The position numbers and the translations under genes are program-made. This document shows, piece by piece, positions 46,663 through 56,630 of a stretch of DNA of 64,000 bases. How positions within the stretch are numbered: position 1 is the first letter of the stretch; each line of letters begins with the position of its first letter. Source of the stretch: Siniperca chuatsi (taxonomy: Eukaryota > Chordata > Actinopteri > Centrarchiformes > Sinipercidae); the NCBI RefSeq assembly GCF_020085105.1, contig NC_058065.1:1449165-1513164 (forward strand), in the 5' to 3' direction. The notes beneath the pieces were generated by a model. The model did no database searches. It worked only from the letters and a program-made list of their open reading frames with translations, and was not told the DNA's origin.

Positions 46663-46989
46663 CTGAGACGCTGAGCGAGACTCTCTGCTCAAAGTCCACA
46701 GACCGGATGTGACATTCGTACGTGCCGCTGTCCGACTGCTGGACGTTCTTCACGGTGATGGAGAAGTTTCCCTTCTTGTACAGCTCCTGGAAACTGGACA
46801 CTCGATTTTTGAATTTCGCGCCCTGTGCCGAAATGTCTGGTGCATTATCTTTAATGTCCAGTACGTTGCTGTTGTCTTTGTCCCTCCAGAAGACGGAGAA
46901 AGGGTCTTTCAGAGCGCTGACGTCGCTGTAGAAGCAGGGCAGCAGGACGGTGTCTCCGATAAAACCCACAACATTAACCTGGCAGGTCA
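46663..46989 (-). CDS. Ig V-set exon, B7/butyrophilin-like
   Basis: The exon encodes one V-type immunoglobulin domain of 109 codons: TCQVNVVGFIGDTVLLPCFY (first Cys pair member in LLPC), VFWRDKDN (core Trp), KNRVSSFQELYKKGNFSITV (strands D and E) and DSGTYEC (second Cys). It ends in RVSLSVS before the donor CTCAG|GTTTGT. The acceptor is TTGTCTCCCAG|TGACC. Phase 1 in and phase 1 out is the usual Ig-domain arrangement. The pattern LLPCFY...VFWRD...FKNRVS...SGTYEC resembles fish CD276/VTCN1/HHLA2-like B7 ligands, which sit on antigen-presenting cells and tune T cells. With only one domain visible the exact family cannot be fixed. It joins in phase to a leader exon at 49.6 kb. No stalk, second Ig domain or membrane exon was identified. 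Confidence 0.75.
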
Positions 46990-47039
46990 CTGGGAGACAA
47001 CAGAAATGGTTTCTGGTATTTAAAATTCAAACACTCGAG

Positions 47040-48790
47040 AAATTTGTGGAAAACATTTTCCTAACACAACAGGACAAACGCATGTTTTCAATAAACTTGT
47101 GGCAACTTGTTTTATACGTTTTACAGGAAAAGATATTCGTCGATGGCTCTCGATATTCAGTCATCGATAACGCCAACCGAGGGCGGGTGAAGTGACGCTG
47201 ACGTTACTCGAGTTGACGAAAACTCTGGGTTAATATCCGAGATATCGACAAATAGGAGCTTTCGCTTTTCGCTGACACCAAACCCGCCTTCGTCTCGTCG
47301 CGTGATAAGTGATCGTGTATTCCCAAAGACTACCGCGGCAGGCCCAGCTGGCCTGCTGGCGCCTCATGTCACGTCTCCTCGCTGCTCAGGTGACCCAGAA
47401 ATGAATGCGGGCCAACCATCACGAAGGACGCCTTTACTGGAAATCTGTTGTCCACCGGACGCAGCTGCTTCGTGTTCCAGTTTATCTAACAAGCGGAGGC
47501 AAGAGCGGCCTGTGTTACAGCAGCTCCTCATAAAGTCTAACTAGTTTCAACGACATAATAAAGTAATTCCGTTGCTAGGAAACAACGGAGGCTCAGGAGT
47601 TGTGTGGACTTTGTATTTTAGACGTTAAATTTGGAGTAAATGAGTCACAGAGTTGCATAAATCAGCGGTTCCTCGTGTGAGCTCCCAGCAGACAGTCCCA
47701 AGCAGGAAGCGCTCTGCTGAAACGGGAATCCGACAGAGGACACCGTCACTGTAACGCTGCCTGGACCGGCCAGCACTGGTTCATTTTACTTGCCTGCTAT
47801 TTCTGTTACTACATTCATTTGCATTTGTTTAAAATGTGTCATTACCAAAAACTTAAAGAAAGGTTTTAAACAGCTGCTGAAGACGTCTGGCCCACCTACA
47901 GTTCCTGGCTTTTCAAATGTGGCCGAGCTGAATATGTAACTGAATGGGTGCAGACTGTTGTTTGTTTTTTTCTAAGTGCAGCAGTTTCACTTCCTGCGTG
48001 CACCATATCAGGGCTGCAGTTGGCACACCGGCAGCACAGCCAGGGGGGGGACTACTTCTCAGAAAGCAAGTGCAGGGCAACGATGGCGACGGCAGAGCTT
48101 TGGACTGAGAAACGGCGTGATGTCTGGACGCAGCAGCAGGTAAGAATGACCTGAGGACTAAACGTGGCTAAACAAACGTTAGGTTGTTGTTCTTGCGCTG
48201 CCGTGCCAAACTAACATTTGACAAAGAAACTTAAGGGCATTAAAAAAACAGCTGACTCTACCTCAAGGTGAATCTTTGCGACTCACATCGCTCTGCCTCT
48301 GCAGACGGAGACGTACCTGTTAAAATCTTTTCTGAGAACTTTAAAAGTTCAGCTGCCTTCGAGCTCTGAGAAAAGGTGGAAATGTAAACAGATGCATAAC
48401 TCCCGTCTGCCGATGAAGATTATGCGATATGATCAAAAGCTCCAGAGCAGCTTCTGAATGGACCCTGAGGATTGGTTTGTTGACATATTTTCTGTTTTGT
48501 GTTGTTGCTGCTTGTCTCGCTGAGGACGCTGATAAAAAAAAAAAAGACATTTTCGACCTAAATGAAGCTTCTCTGGTTCAATAAAACATTAATATACTAT
48601 ATATTATATATATTTACTACACCTGTTACATTGAGGTGTTTCTTCTTTCCTTCAGTAAAACTATAATTATTCAAAATGTCTTATTTCCGTTTGTTTAGTC
48701 CGCACAGCGTCGCACGACGGACGGGAACGCTGCTGGAGAGTTTTCACTTGACCTGACCCCGGGTCCTTTCTGAACCACAACTCTGAGTAT
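47040..48790. other. Intron of the B7-like gene; no second gene proven
   Basis: Part of this span is GC-richer (47,150-47,530). A plus-strand ATG in fair context (GCAACGATGGCGACG, 48,082) opens MATAELWTEKRRDVWTQQQ up to a good donor CAGCAG|GTAAGA (48,139). It could be the first coding exon of a plus-strand gene, but no partner exon was found. Confidence 0.25.
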
Positions 48791-48794
48791 TTTC

Positions 48795-49520
48795 AGAATC
48801 AGAATCAGAAACACTTTATTGATCCTGAGGGGAAACTCTCTCGTTACAGCAGCTCACTGTCACGTCAGCGCACACAGGAACAGAAGCACTGAGCAAAAAA
48901 TATAATACAGGTCAGATACATTAAGTACACAGTGGGTATAAAGTCTAAAATTAAATAAGTGTAAAGTACAAAGTGGGTTTAGAGGTTGATAAGTATGTAC
49001 GGTGTAATAATATAAGTAATAAGTAATAGTGTACTGTGAAGTTAAGTGTAGCTTATTAAGAGTATTGTGATCAATAAATAGGGAATTTTAAACTGATTTA
49101 GAGGCTGACAGGTTGGTAAATATGTATAGGTATCAATCAATGTAATAAAATAAGTAATAGTGCGTGAGCTGTCAGGTTAAGTGCAGCTTATTGAGATTAT
49201 TATGAGACGGTGGATGTTACACAGCAGTAACAGAAGTATCAATAAATATTAATAAATTAAACTGAAAACACAGAATATTGCACAATATCTCAAGTATTGC
49301 AGAGATGTTAATGATCAGTGTCCAGTTTAGTGACTTCGGGTCATACAGACTGACACTTAGAGGGAGGAGTTAAAGAGTCTGATGGCCACAGGCAGGAAGG
49401 ACTTCCTGTGGCGCTCTGTGGTGCATTGTGGGGGAGCGTTTGTCTCCACTGTGGTCAGACTGAACAGGTCCAGACTTGTCCGTCCTCAGTATGTTCAGCT
49501 GGACTCACCTGCTGTCTGTG
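48795..49520 (+). repeat. Dispersed teleost LINE-like repeat
   Basis: AGAATCAGAAACACTTTATT, GATCCTGAGGGGAAACTCTC and, further on, GGAAGGACTTCCTGTGGCGC are hallmarks of a common teleost repeat, probably the end of an RTE-type LINE. A copy of its first part lies inverted at 57.83-58.22 kb. Confidence 0.65.
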
Positions 49521-49622
49521 ATCTGAAGAGCCTGTTAACTCCAGCTGGTTATATTAATTAATAACATCTGTTTGTTTTAGCGCGTGTGTACACATTATTC
49601 TATATATTAAAGGTAAACTCAC

Positions 49623-49672
49623 CTGTTTTCATCCTGTACACCAAGAACAGCCACAGCAGGAACTCTCCGAAC
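49623..49672 (-). CDS. Leader exon of the B7-like gene
   Basis: Fifty bases between TGTCTCCGCAG|GTTCGG and GAAAACAG|GTGAGT encode FGEFLLWLFLVYRMKT, a hydrophobic signal-peptide core. Phase 2 in and phase 1 out joins it correctly to the Ig exon (KT-V-TCQV). The initiating Met should be in a short upstream exon, perhaps near a donor at about 50,405 (GAGCAG|GTGAGG), but that is unproven. Confidence 0.6.
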
Positions 49673-49895
49673 CTGCGGAGACACAAGACAAGTTAATCAT
49701 TCACTCAAAAACAGGACGGACGTCCTCACATCAAACAGTACATTCAAAAACTGTTTCAAGTTACGTTTTTAAAGCTAAAATGTTCAGGTTTGGGTTCTTT
49801 AATGTGAATATTTGCTGCTTTTCTTTGTCTTCTGTGATGTAAAATGAAACATCTTTGGGTTTTGGACTGTTGGTCACGAGACTGCTTGAGCTGCG

Positions 49896-49990
49896 GGAAA
49901 CTGTGAAATAACAGAGAGCAACTGAAGACTGTCTGACTGTCAGGAACCACAAAGGAAGTTCTGCAAAACCAGTTTCTGCAAATGAGGACA
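49896..49990 (+). repeat. Progenitor-like single copy of the 51.2-kb minisatellite block
   Basis: CAGAGAGCAACTGAAGACTG through AAGGAAGTTCTGCAAAACCA matches 51,168-51,225 but contains only one to two units of what is a six-fold repeat there. Confidence 0.7.
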
Positions 49991-50039
49991 GCGAAATATA
50001 AAAAATAATCAACTTGACATTCAAAGGAATAAACAGGAA

Positions 50040-51100
50040 ACTAAGTGCAGACAAAGCTCACGACTCCTGACCTCGATCGATGAGTTTGATCACTCGGACG
50101 GGTGTTTGTGTGACTGTTTCATCATCCTCACGTTCAGCCTGCGAGAGGCCACGTTTCCTTCTGTGACCTTCGGCACACAGCTAACTTCACTTTCTGGCGT
50201 CTGCACGTCACCAGCTGCTCTGTGGATTAATGTTTAACCCGGAGGCAAAGCAAGCTGACCCGACCGCCCCCCGATGTGGCCGTTAACACCACGTCCGGTT
50301 GTTGTTCAACAACATATTAATCCCAACGTCACTTTCTGGACGTTACGTATTTAAATGACTTTGCACAGTTCCCTAAACTAACGTACGCACACCGGACCCG
50401 CCCTCACCTGCTCAGCCGGTCTCTCTTTTACTTTTCCTCCCCGTTTGTTACGAGAGCAGCGTGGCTCCTTTGAGGAAAACGGCGGTGAGTGCGAGAGAGC
50501 GACTGCACTCAGAGCAGGTGGAGGCAGGTGTTGCCTATCGCAGCGGAGGGACAGGTGAGCAGTGAAGCCGTCTTAGTGGCGGTAAGCGTACGGCGCGGGG
50601 GGTTACGGTTAGCGCGTGAATAAACGCCGCAGACGTTCCCGTGTCTCGCTTCCCAGCGGCTGGTGAGAGTGAAGGCGTTAGCCCCGACGTTAGCCCTTTG
50701 AAACTGTTACCATGGTAGACGGCTCAGTGGACGACGGCATCGTCCGTCGGCCCAACCCTGGTTCTTAACTCGTATTTTAATCCCCTGAAGCGACTCGGCC
50801 AGGACCTGGACTGCGTCAGACTGCGCTGCTGATTATAACGCACCGTTTCCAGCATTTCTTGGTTTGAACTACGTCGTTGAGACAGATTTATCGCTCTCTT
50901 TACAACACCGGGGTGCGTAATGAGATTCTGTTTCGTAGTTCCCTTTATGTCGCGCTGCGTTCGATATGCGATAATGTTTGTTGCTTTGCATCTGTGACTC
51001 GCTGCGTGCTTCTTCTGACTCCTTTGCTTTATTGACGAAGATTAAACGTGAGTTCAGTTTCTGTCACCTGTAAGTAAAACTGGACTTTGGGCCAGCAGAT
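50040..51100. other. GC-richer segment, possible promoter of the B7-like gene
   Basis: CpG density is raised at about 50,390-50,760 (AGCGTACGGCGCGGGGGGTT). On the minus strand GCTGAGCAG|GTGAGG could be a first-exon donor, and on the plus strand AACGGCG|GTGAGTG is another. This fits a bidirectional promoter, but no transcript evidence exists. Confidence 0.3.
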
Positions 51101-51204
51101 GTCTGGAGAAACCCTAAACGCTGAACCCTGATTTGTCGTTGTCTTCTGCTATAACTGTGATACAACACAGAGCAAGTGAAGACGGCCAGACTGTCAGGAT
51201 CCGC

Positions 51205-51300
51205 AGAGGAAGTTCTGCTGAACCAGGTTCCGCTGAACCAGGTTCTGCTGAACCAGGATCTGCTGAACCAGGTTCTGCTGAACCAGGTTCTGCGGACGAG
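51205..51300 (+). repeat. 15-bp minisatellite (AGGTTCTGCTGAACC)
   Basis: Six units of the 15-mer differ at single bases (TTCCGC, GATCTGC). One plus-strand frame would read (PGSAE)n for about 64 codons, but nothing else supports a gene. Confidence 0.9.
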
Positions 51301-51659
51301 GAAACCGAAAAGCAGCAGAAATGAAAGCCTTTAAGACCACGTACGGTTGTGGATGTGAAAGTCCAACAACATATTCACATCACAATGTCACGTTGTAGAC
51401 CTTTGAAGTTACATAATGAACTAACTTCAGCTTTGTTCCTTAAATTAGCCTAAAATGACATTTCGCAGTTTTGCCCTTCACAGGGCGTTTGCGTAGGTTC
51501 ATTTGAATTTAAAATAATAATAAAACAGTAACAACACGCCCTTTAAAATATATAAATCACACTGTCACGTTTTTTGGGGGATTTAAAGTTATATCTTTAA
51601 GCCACTTAAGGTCGAAACGGCTCTTTAAAAAGTCGCCAAACTTAATGGCGAACTTATCA

Positions 51660-52130
51660 AATCCTCACTTCCGTTAGCTTGCTAGCTAACACACAAACAA
51701 AGGCTAACTGCTAGCTAGCCAGCTAGCTCAGTTAGCCTTCAGCTCCAGCGATAGTGGACTTTATGTCGGCAGGAGGAGGTGAACTGACCTCGTCAAACCT
51801 CCCATGTTGGTTTAAAAGTCCTCCACAGGCCCGAATTTGAGGAACGATTTTATTTCACTTCACCTTCCTGAAGTTTAGGCGACACGTCGTTACGTCGTTA
51901 CGTCGCCGCTTCCGTTCTCTACGTCAGACGCAAGCGTAAAGGACGATGTGAAAAGCCTTGTTTTATTCCACGCTGTCCCAGTTTGTGTCGCTGATGCTCC
52001 CCTTTCCTTACAAAGTCCCCCCAGACTGAGTCCCAGATTACACTTGATGTCCCAACATGACGGTTTACTTCCTGTTTCAAAGCCGTCTCACAGCCAGGAA
52101 CAAACTCTGGAGGACAAATACTGAATCCTT
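51660..52130. other. Intergenic DNA with GCTAGC-rich patch
   Basis: A GCTAGC/TTAGC-rich stretch (51,670-51,740) is a common teleost low-complexity pattern. No gene seen. Confidence 0.4.
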
Positions 52131-52318
52131 CATCTGTCGATGTGGTCTACAGATGGCGTTTGCCCCGGGGTGCTAAAAGCCTGTCCCCCCAGCTATGTGG
52201 ACTCCTTCAGCATGTCTCCAACCTGAGCCTGAGTCTCCAAAGGGTCCCTGTTCTGTGGAAGACATCTCGCCTCGTTCCTGTGCCGAAGACGCCGCGTCCC
52301 GGTGGCTCCAAGGACTGC
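52130..52318 (+). pseudogene. Outer LINE, left part (RT N-terminal region)
   Basis: The plus-strand frame SPQLCGLLQHVSNLSLSLQ followed by RVPVLWKTSRLVPVPKTPRP is a typical segment before the reverse-transcriptase core of jockey-superfamily LINEs in fish. It stops at GGCTCCAAGGACTGCAG, where the inner L2 element begins. The continuation is at 53,650. Confidence 0.8.
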
Positions 52319-53649
52319 AGGTCCACTTTGTGGCCATGAAAGAGTTATTAGGCCTTTATAACAGGATGGTGAAGGACATGTCTCTGATGCAAGACCATGC
52401 CATTTCTCTGCACTTATCTCTGCCCATCAGCACAACCCCAGATTCCTGTTTAAGACTGTGGATCAGTTAGTTAACCCAGCCTCTCCTTGTGCCCCTGCTG
52501 AGTGTGATGCTGATTGTGAAAAGTTTCTTTTGCACTTTGCTGGAAAGGTGGAGTTAATAAGATCTGGTATCACCCCCAATCCTGCCTTTTTAGATGTGGA
52601 TCACCTCCTCAGGGATTCTTTGAGCAGTTTTTCTGCTGTTACTCTGCCTGAACTCGCAGACATCATGTCTCTTATGAGAGTGTCCTCCAGCCCTCTGGAC
52701 AAAATCCCAACTAGGTTTCTATTGGAAGTTATGGATTGTATTTTACTTACCCTTTTACTAATTATTTTTAACAGCTTGCTGTCTACTGGCTGCGTCTCTG
52801 ATTTCTGGGCCCCAACACATCACTAAACAAATACTGCCATCTACTGGTAACCTGTCACAACACATCAAGCCTGTTGCAGGAAGTCTTGGTGTCCTGTTTG
52901 ACAGCAGTTTATGTTTTGAGCAACGTGTCACTGAGCTCGTCCAATCGTGTTTCTATCACCTCAGAAACAACAATCCGATCTATTTTAAATCTTAGTGATG
53001 CAGAAACTGTTGAACATGCTTTTATCTCCTCACGCCTCGATTACTGTAACAGCTGTTCACTCGTCTTAATCTAAAAACTCTGACAGACTGCAGACTGTAC
53101 AGGACTCAGCTGCTCGGCTGTAAACCAGGACCAGGTGCGACCACATCACACCTGGTTCAGCCTCTTTACATCGGCTCCCTGTTGGTTTCAGGATCGACTT
53201 TAAGATCTTGTTGATTACTTTTAAGGCTCTTCATGGCCCCAGACTGTATTTTAGACCTTGTAATCCCTTATGAACCTTCACGCAGTCTGAGATCTTCGGG
53301 CAGGGGTCTCCTGTCTGTTCCTGAGTCCAGGATGGAAACTAAGGGGGACGGAGCTTTTGCCATCAGGGCCCCGAGGATCTGGATCAACCTGCCCGAAGAC
53401 ATCAGGCTGTCTGAGTCAGAGTCTTCGTTTAAGTCTCGTCTCAAAACACATTTTTATCTGAAAGCAGATCCTGATTTTACCTGAACTGGCTGTTTATTTT
53501 ATTGCTTTTATGTATTTTACATATTTATTTCTTTATATTTCATCATCATTCACTGTGGTATTTTATTTCTCTTGTTGTGAAGCACTTTGTACTTTGTTTT
53601 GATAAGTGCTCTATAAATAAAGTTTTATTATATTATTATTATTAATATT
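52319..53649 (+). pseudogene. Inner L2-clade LINE, truncated and internally deleted
   Basis: Recognisable L2 pieces in order: HNPRFLFKTVDQLVNP (about 52,430), VSSSPLDKIPTRFLLEVMD (about 52,680), DAETVEHAFISSRLDYCNS (about 52,997), and RAPRIWINLPEDIRLSESES with SSFKSRLKTHFY (about 53,367), then the TAAATAAAG tail and (ATT)n. The catalytic YADD part of the reverse transcriptase is missing and the frame is broken several times. It is a dead copy. Confidence 0.85.
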
Positions 53650-53885
53650 ATTATTATTATTATAATAATTACAGACCGGTGGCACTGACCTCCCACATAA
53701 TGAAGACTGGGGATGTTTTATGAGTCTGTGCTATCCTGTGTGCTGTTGCATGCTGGGGCAGCAGGTTAAGGGGAAGTGGATGCCCCCCTCACGTCCTGGA
53801 TTGTTGACTACCTGACTGGCAGACCACAGCACATGTGACTGCAGCACTGTGTGTCGGACAGCAACACTGGGGCATTGTAGAGGAC
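53650..53885 (+). pseudogene. Outer LINE, right part
   Basis: ATTACAGACCGGTGGCACTG resumes exactly the sequence interrupted at 52,318 (KD-YRPVALTSHIMK). Further on, a frame with SWIVDYLTGRPQHM and LQHCVSD matches the late RT region. Large parts are deleted. Confidence 0.8.
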
Positions 53886-53990
53886 TACAAGTTCTTCCAC
53901 ACCAACCTAAGAAAAACCCATTTCTTTATGGACAACGGCGTCCACAGACTTTTGGCCACATACTGTATCTTTCAGCTGAATCAGTCAGTG
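53886..53990 (-). repeat. Fragment of a DNA-transposon-type repeat
   Basis: On the minus strand TATGTGGCCAAAAGTCTGTG and GTTGGTGTGGAAGAACTTGT are familiar from a widespread teleost transposon-derived repeat. The fragment is short and broken. Confidence 0.5.
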
Positions 53991-54045
53991 GTCCTGACCT
54001 GAGAAAGACAACAAACACACTCACAGTAACATTCTGCTTTTATTG

Positions 54046-54145
54046 NNNNNNNNNNNNNNNNNNNNNNNNNNNNNNNNNNNNNNNNNNNNNNNNNNNNNNN
54101 NNNNNNNNNNNNNNNNNNNNNNNNNNNNNNNNNNNNNNNNNNNNN
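54046..54145. other. Assembly gap (100 N)
   Basis: Exactly 100 unknown bases, the conventional length for a gap of unknown size. It falls in the intron after the second NLRC3-like exon, so the real distance and the missing exons may be much larger. Confidence 0.99.
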
Positions 54146-54260
54146 AACTGGTCAGACTGGACTTAATGAGGACAAACATCAGCAGTGAGCAACATGAGGA
54201 GGGAAATATGAACATTTTAGGTCAGACTGTCCAACACTTTTAATGCTGACAACTACTTAC

Positions 54261-54389
54261 TGTCTGGCAGAGAAATGTCCTCGTTTAAAATTAATATAAA
54301 AATCCTTTGAGTGGTCACTCCTGAAGGACACACAGCTGGGCTCAGGTTCAGGTTCAGGTCCAGCAGAGTCTGGTCTCTGCTGCTCTGGC
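54261..54389 (-). CDS. NLRC3-like gene, second coding exon
   Basis: The exon starts after GTGTTCAAG (AG at 54,391-54,390) and ends GCCAGACA|GTAAGT. Its 129 nt enter and leave in phase 2. It encodes PEQQRPDSAGPEPEPEPSC and VSFRSDHSKDFYINFKRGHF. The pattern RPxSxGPxPEPSCVSxxSDxSxxxxxxFK is a hallmark of the N-terminal linker repeated in the huge fish-specific NLRC3-like family. These are cytosolic sensors of the NACHT-LRR class, often with a C-terminal B30.2 domain. NACHT and LRR exons would lie left, behind or beyond the assembly gap. Confidence 0.8.
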
Positions 54390-54501
54390 CTTGAACACAA
54401 CACACACAGAGCTTTGAGTGTGAATAATGATGGTGCAGTGATCTGAGTGCTGAGCTCTGACATGGAGAAGAGTCATGGACAGTTAGAGATCCTCATCTCA
54501 C

Positions 54502-54590
54502 CTCTGAGCTCTGGTCTGGCTGCCATGTTCCCCACACAGACTGGTTTTAGAGGGAGGGGCTCCCTCCTCTCTGTCCTCACACTGATTCAT
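54502..54590 (-). CDS. NLRC3-like gene, first coding exon
   Basis: ATG at 54,590-54,588 opens MNQCEDREEGAPPSKTSLC, then GEHGSQTRAQ and the donor CTCAGAG|GTGAGA. This is the stereotyped N-terminus of fish NLRC3-like proteins (EDREEGxPPSKxxLxGEHxSQxKAxR). The exon ends in phase 2, and AG|G makes the Arg that joins it to PEQQRPDS in the next exon. The gene is cut by the gap to the left, so whether it is intact cannot be told. Confidence 0.82.
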
Positions 54591-54599
54591 GCTGCTGAA

Positions 54600-55190
54600 C
54601 TCACATCCACATCAGCTCACACACACTTTGATCTGGAGAGGAAACACAAATCCTTCATCTGCACATCAGCTGAAATCCTCCTTTCCATCATTTCTCCTGT
54701 AAGAAGATCAGCTGCTCCTCCAGTGATTGGCTGTTACTTTCTGTTTCATATCAGTGTCAGCTGAATGCAGTCAGACAGCAGTGAGGCAGAGGAAGCTGCC
54801 ATCAGCTGCTGGACTTCTACTATCAGGCCACTAGATGGCGTCATGAAGCTGCAGTGAAGTGCAGATTTACCTTCACTGACACACAGAGGGGCTGAGATGG
54901 GCTGATGTGGTCTGACAGAACCTACAGAGTCCCTGTAGAAAAGGACTCGATGCAACAAGCTACAGCTGATTATTTCCCACCAAAAACTGAGATTAACATT
55001 ACATCATTTCCCCATCATTGGAAACAAACACATCATTTATAAAAACATTATTTAGATAACAAAAGAAACAATATTGAGCTCCAAGGACTCTAATTCTAGG
55101 CCTTAATCCCAGCTTCAGATGGAGACAGTGTGCAGCTGGTTCTCTTCTAATGAATGAATTCAAATGAAGTGCCGAGTACAGTTCAACTTA
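54600..55190. other. 5' flank of the NLRC3-like gene
   Basis: Presumably the untranslated leader and promoter. Strings such as GCTGCTGGACTTCTACTATC and AGGCCACTAGATGGCGTCAT belong to a short fish repeat often seen near such genes. No promoter element is certain. Confidence 0.35.
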
Positions 55191-55400
55191 TCTGAAGAAC
55201 AAGAAGCTGCACTGAAGTAAAAGTACCAATACAACAGTGTGCAAATCCTCCAGTACAAGTAAAAGTCCTGCATTCAAAATCCTGCTTCAGTAAAAGTACA
55301 CAAGTATTATCAGCTTCATGCAGTTAAAGTATCAGCAGGAAAAGTCCTCATTCTGCAGTCAAATGTCCCCTGTGACTGTCAGTAAAGTACAAGTACCTCC
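55190..55400 (+). repeat. AGTAC-type dispersed repeat
   Basis: GTACAAGTAAAAGTCCTGCA, TTCAGTAAAAGTACACAAGT and AGTAAAGTACAAGTACCTCC identify the common teleost repeat. Confidence 0.75.
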
Positions 55401-56339
55401 AAACTACCCCATAGCGAGTTTGTGCTTATTTCTCCATCTACCTTTTATATGGTTTTAACTAAGCTGATCTCCACCAAACACAGACACAACATGGTGGAGA
55501 TTTGTAACATTAATGGCGGCTGTTTGACCTCCTTCGTCCCGAGTTTCCAGTTAAACTCAGAGCTGTGAGTTTGGAGAAATGAAGCGTCGAGCGGCAGCTT
55601 TCTGCTGTTTCTGTGGAACTACGCTGCCGACAGCTTGTGTTAACGAGACAAACACTTCAGACGGGTTACATTACCTTCAGCTGCAGCTTCAGAGGAGAAA
55701 ACTATCTGCGACACGAGGTTCAGAGAAAGTGAAAGTAAACTTTGAACAGGAAACACCCAGAGAGGCACGTGACTGTTAAACATTAACTATATCTGTTAAT
55801 AAGTTGTTCACTTGTAGTTACTTGGGTGTTGGTTACTATGGTAACTTAGTCAGTCAGTTTAAATCTGGTTTAATCAAAGAAAAGTGAAACAGTCCTTTTC
55901 TTCAATGTAGATTTTTCCTAAAGAGACTAAAAGCAGTGATTTCTGCTGCAGTCTGACTCTTTGAACTCAACACGTTAAACTTCATACGACAAACTGGAGT
56001 TTTGTGTGAGTTCACGTTGTTAGGCGAGTAGGGAAGCTTCCCAGCATGCAGCAGAGAGGCGCGTGACCGTGACTCACAGCCAAAACACAAGCAAAGTAAG
56101 AAAAACATCTTTATCAGTTCGACAACACATGAGCAGCATTTATACAGTCAGTAACCCTGCAGCACCAAAACATCCACTTCTAGATTCAGTTTTTCAGCAT
56201 GTACATGTCATCGGGCACTGCAAGATACCCACTGTCAGATTAAGTCACAGTTTGTCTCAAGGTTTCAAAAAGATTTCAACAGCCTCTGTCATCAAGGTTC
56301 CCAAATCTCTTCTGTCAGGATTTCAAAAAAAGTACAGAA

Positions 56340-56487
56340 AGTCTTATTTATTATTAAGGGAAAACAAAATCCAAACCTACATGGCCCTGTGTGAAATAGT
56401 GATTGACCCCTAAACCTAATAACTGGTTGGGCCACCCTTAGCAGCAACAACTGCAATCAAGCGGCCCACTCATCCTTATTACTCTGG
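56340..56487 (+). mobile_element. Duplicated partial terminal repeat of a Tc1 element
   Basis: Nearly identical (about 97%) to 56,778-56,920: AAATCCAAACCTACATGGCC through GGCCCACTCATCCTTATTA. Both carry the same internal deletion (CAATCAAGC joined to GGCCCACTC), so one arose from the other rather than by independent transposition. Confidence 0.85.
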
Positions 56488-56630
56488 GTGAGACCAAGAG
56501 CGTTATTTTTGTTTTGAAATCATGCAACTTATCATTTCATGTTTTGTTTTGTTTTTTACTGATTCAGTCACATCTCCAACATGTTTAGAGTAAAACAGCA
56601 AGGATTTTAACGTGCTGAGTAGATATTATA

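Noticed and set aside
51133..51324. 64-codon frame with (PGSAE)n
   Set aside because: Explained by the 15-bp minisatellite; the paralogous block at 49.9 kb has no matching frame.
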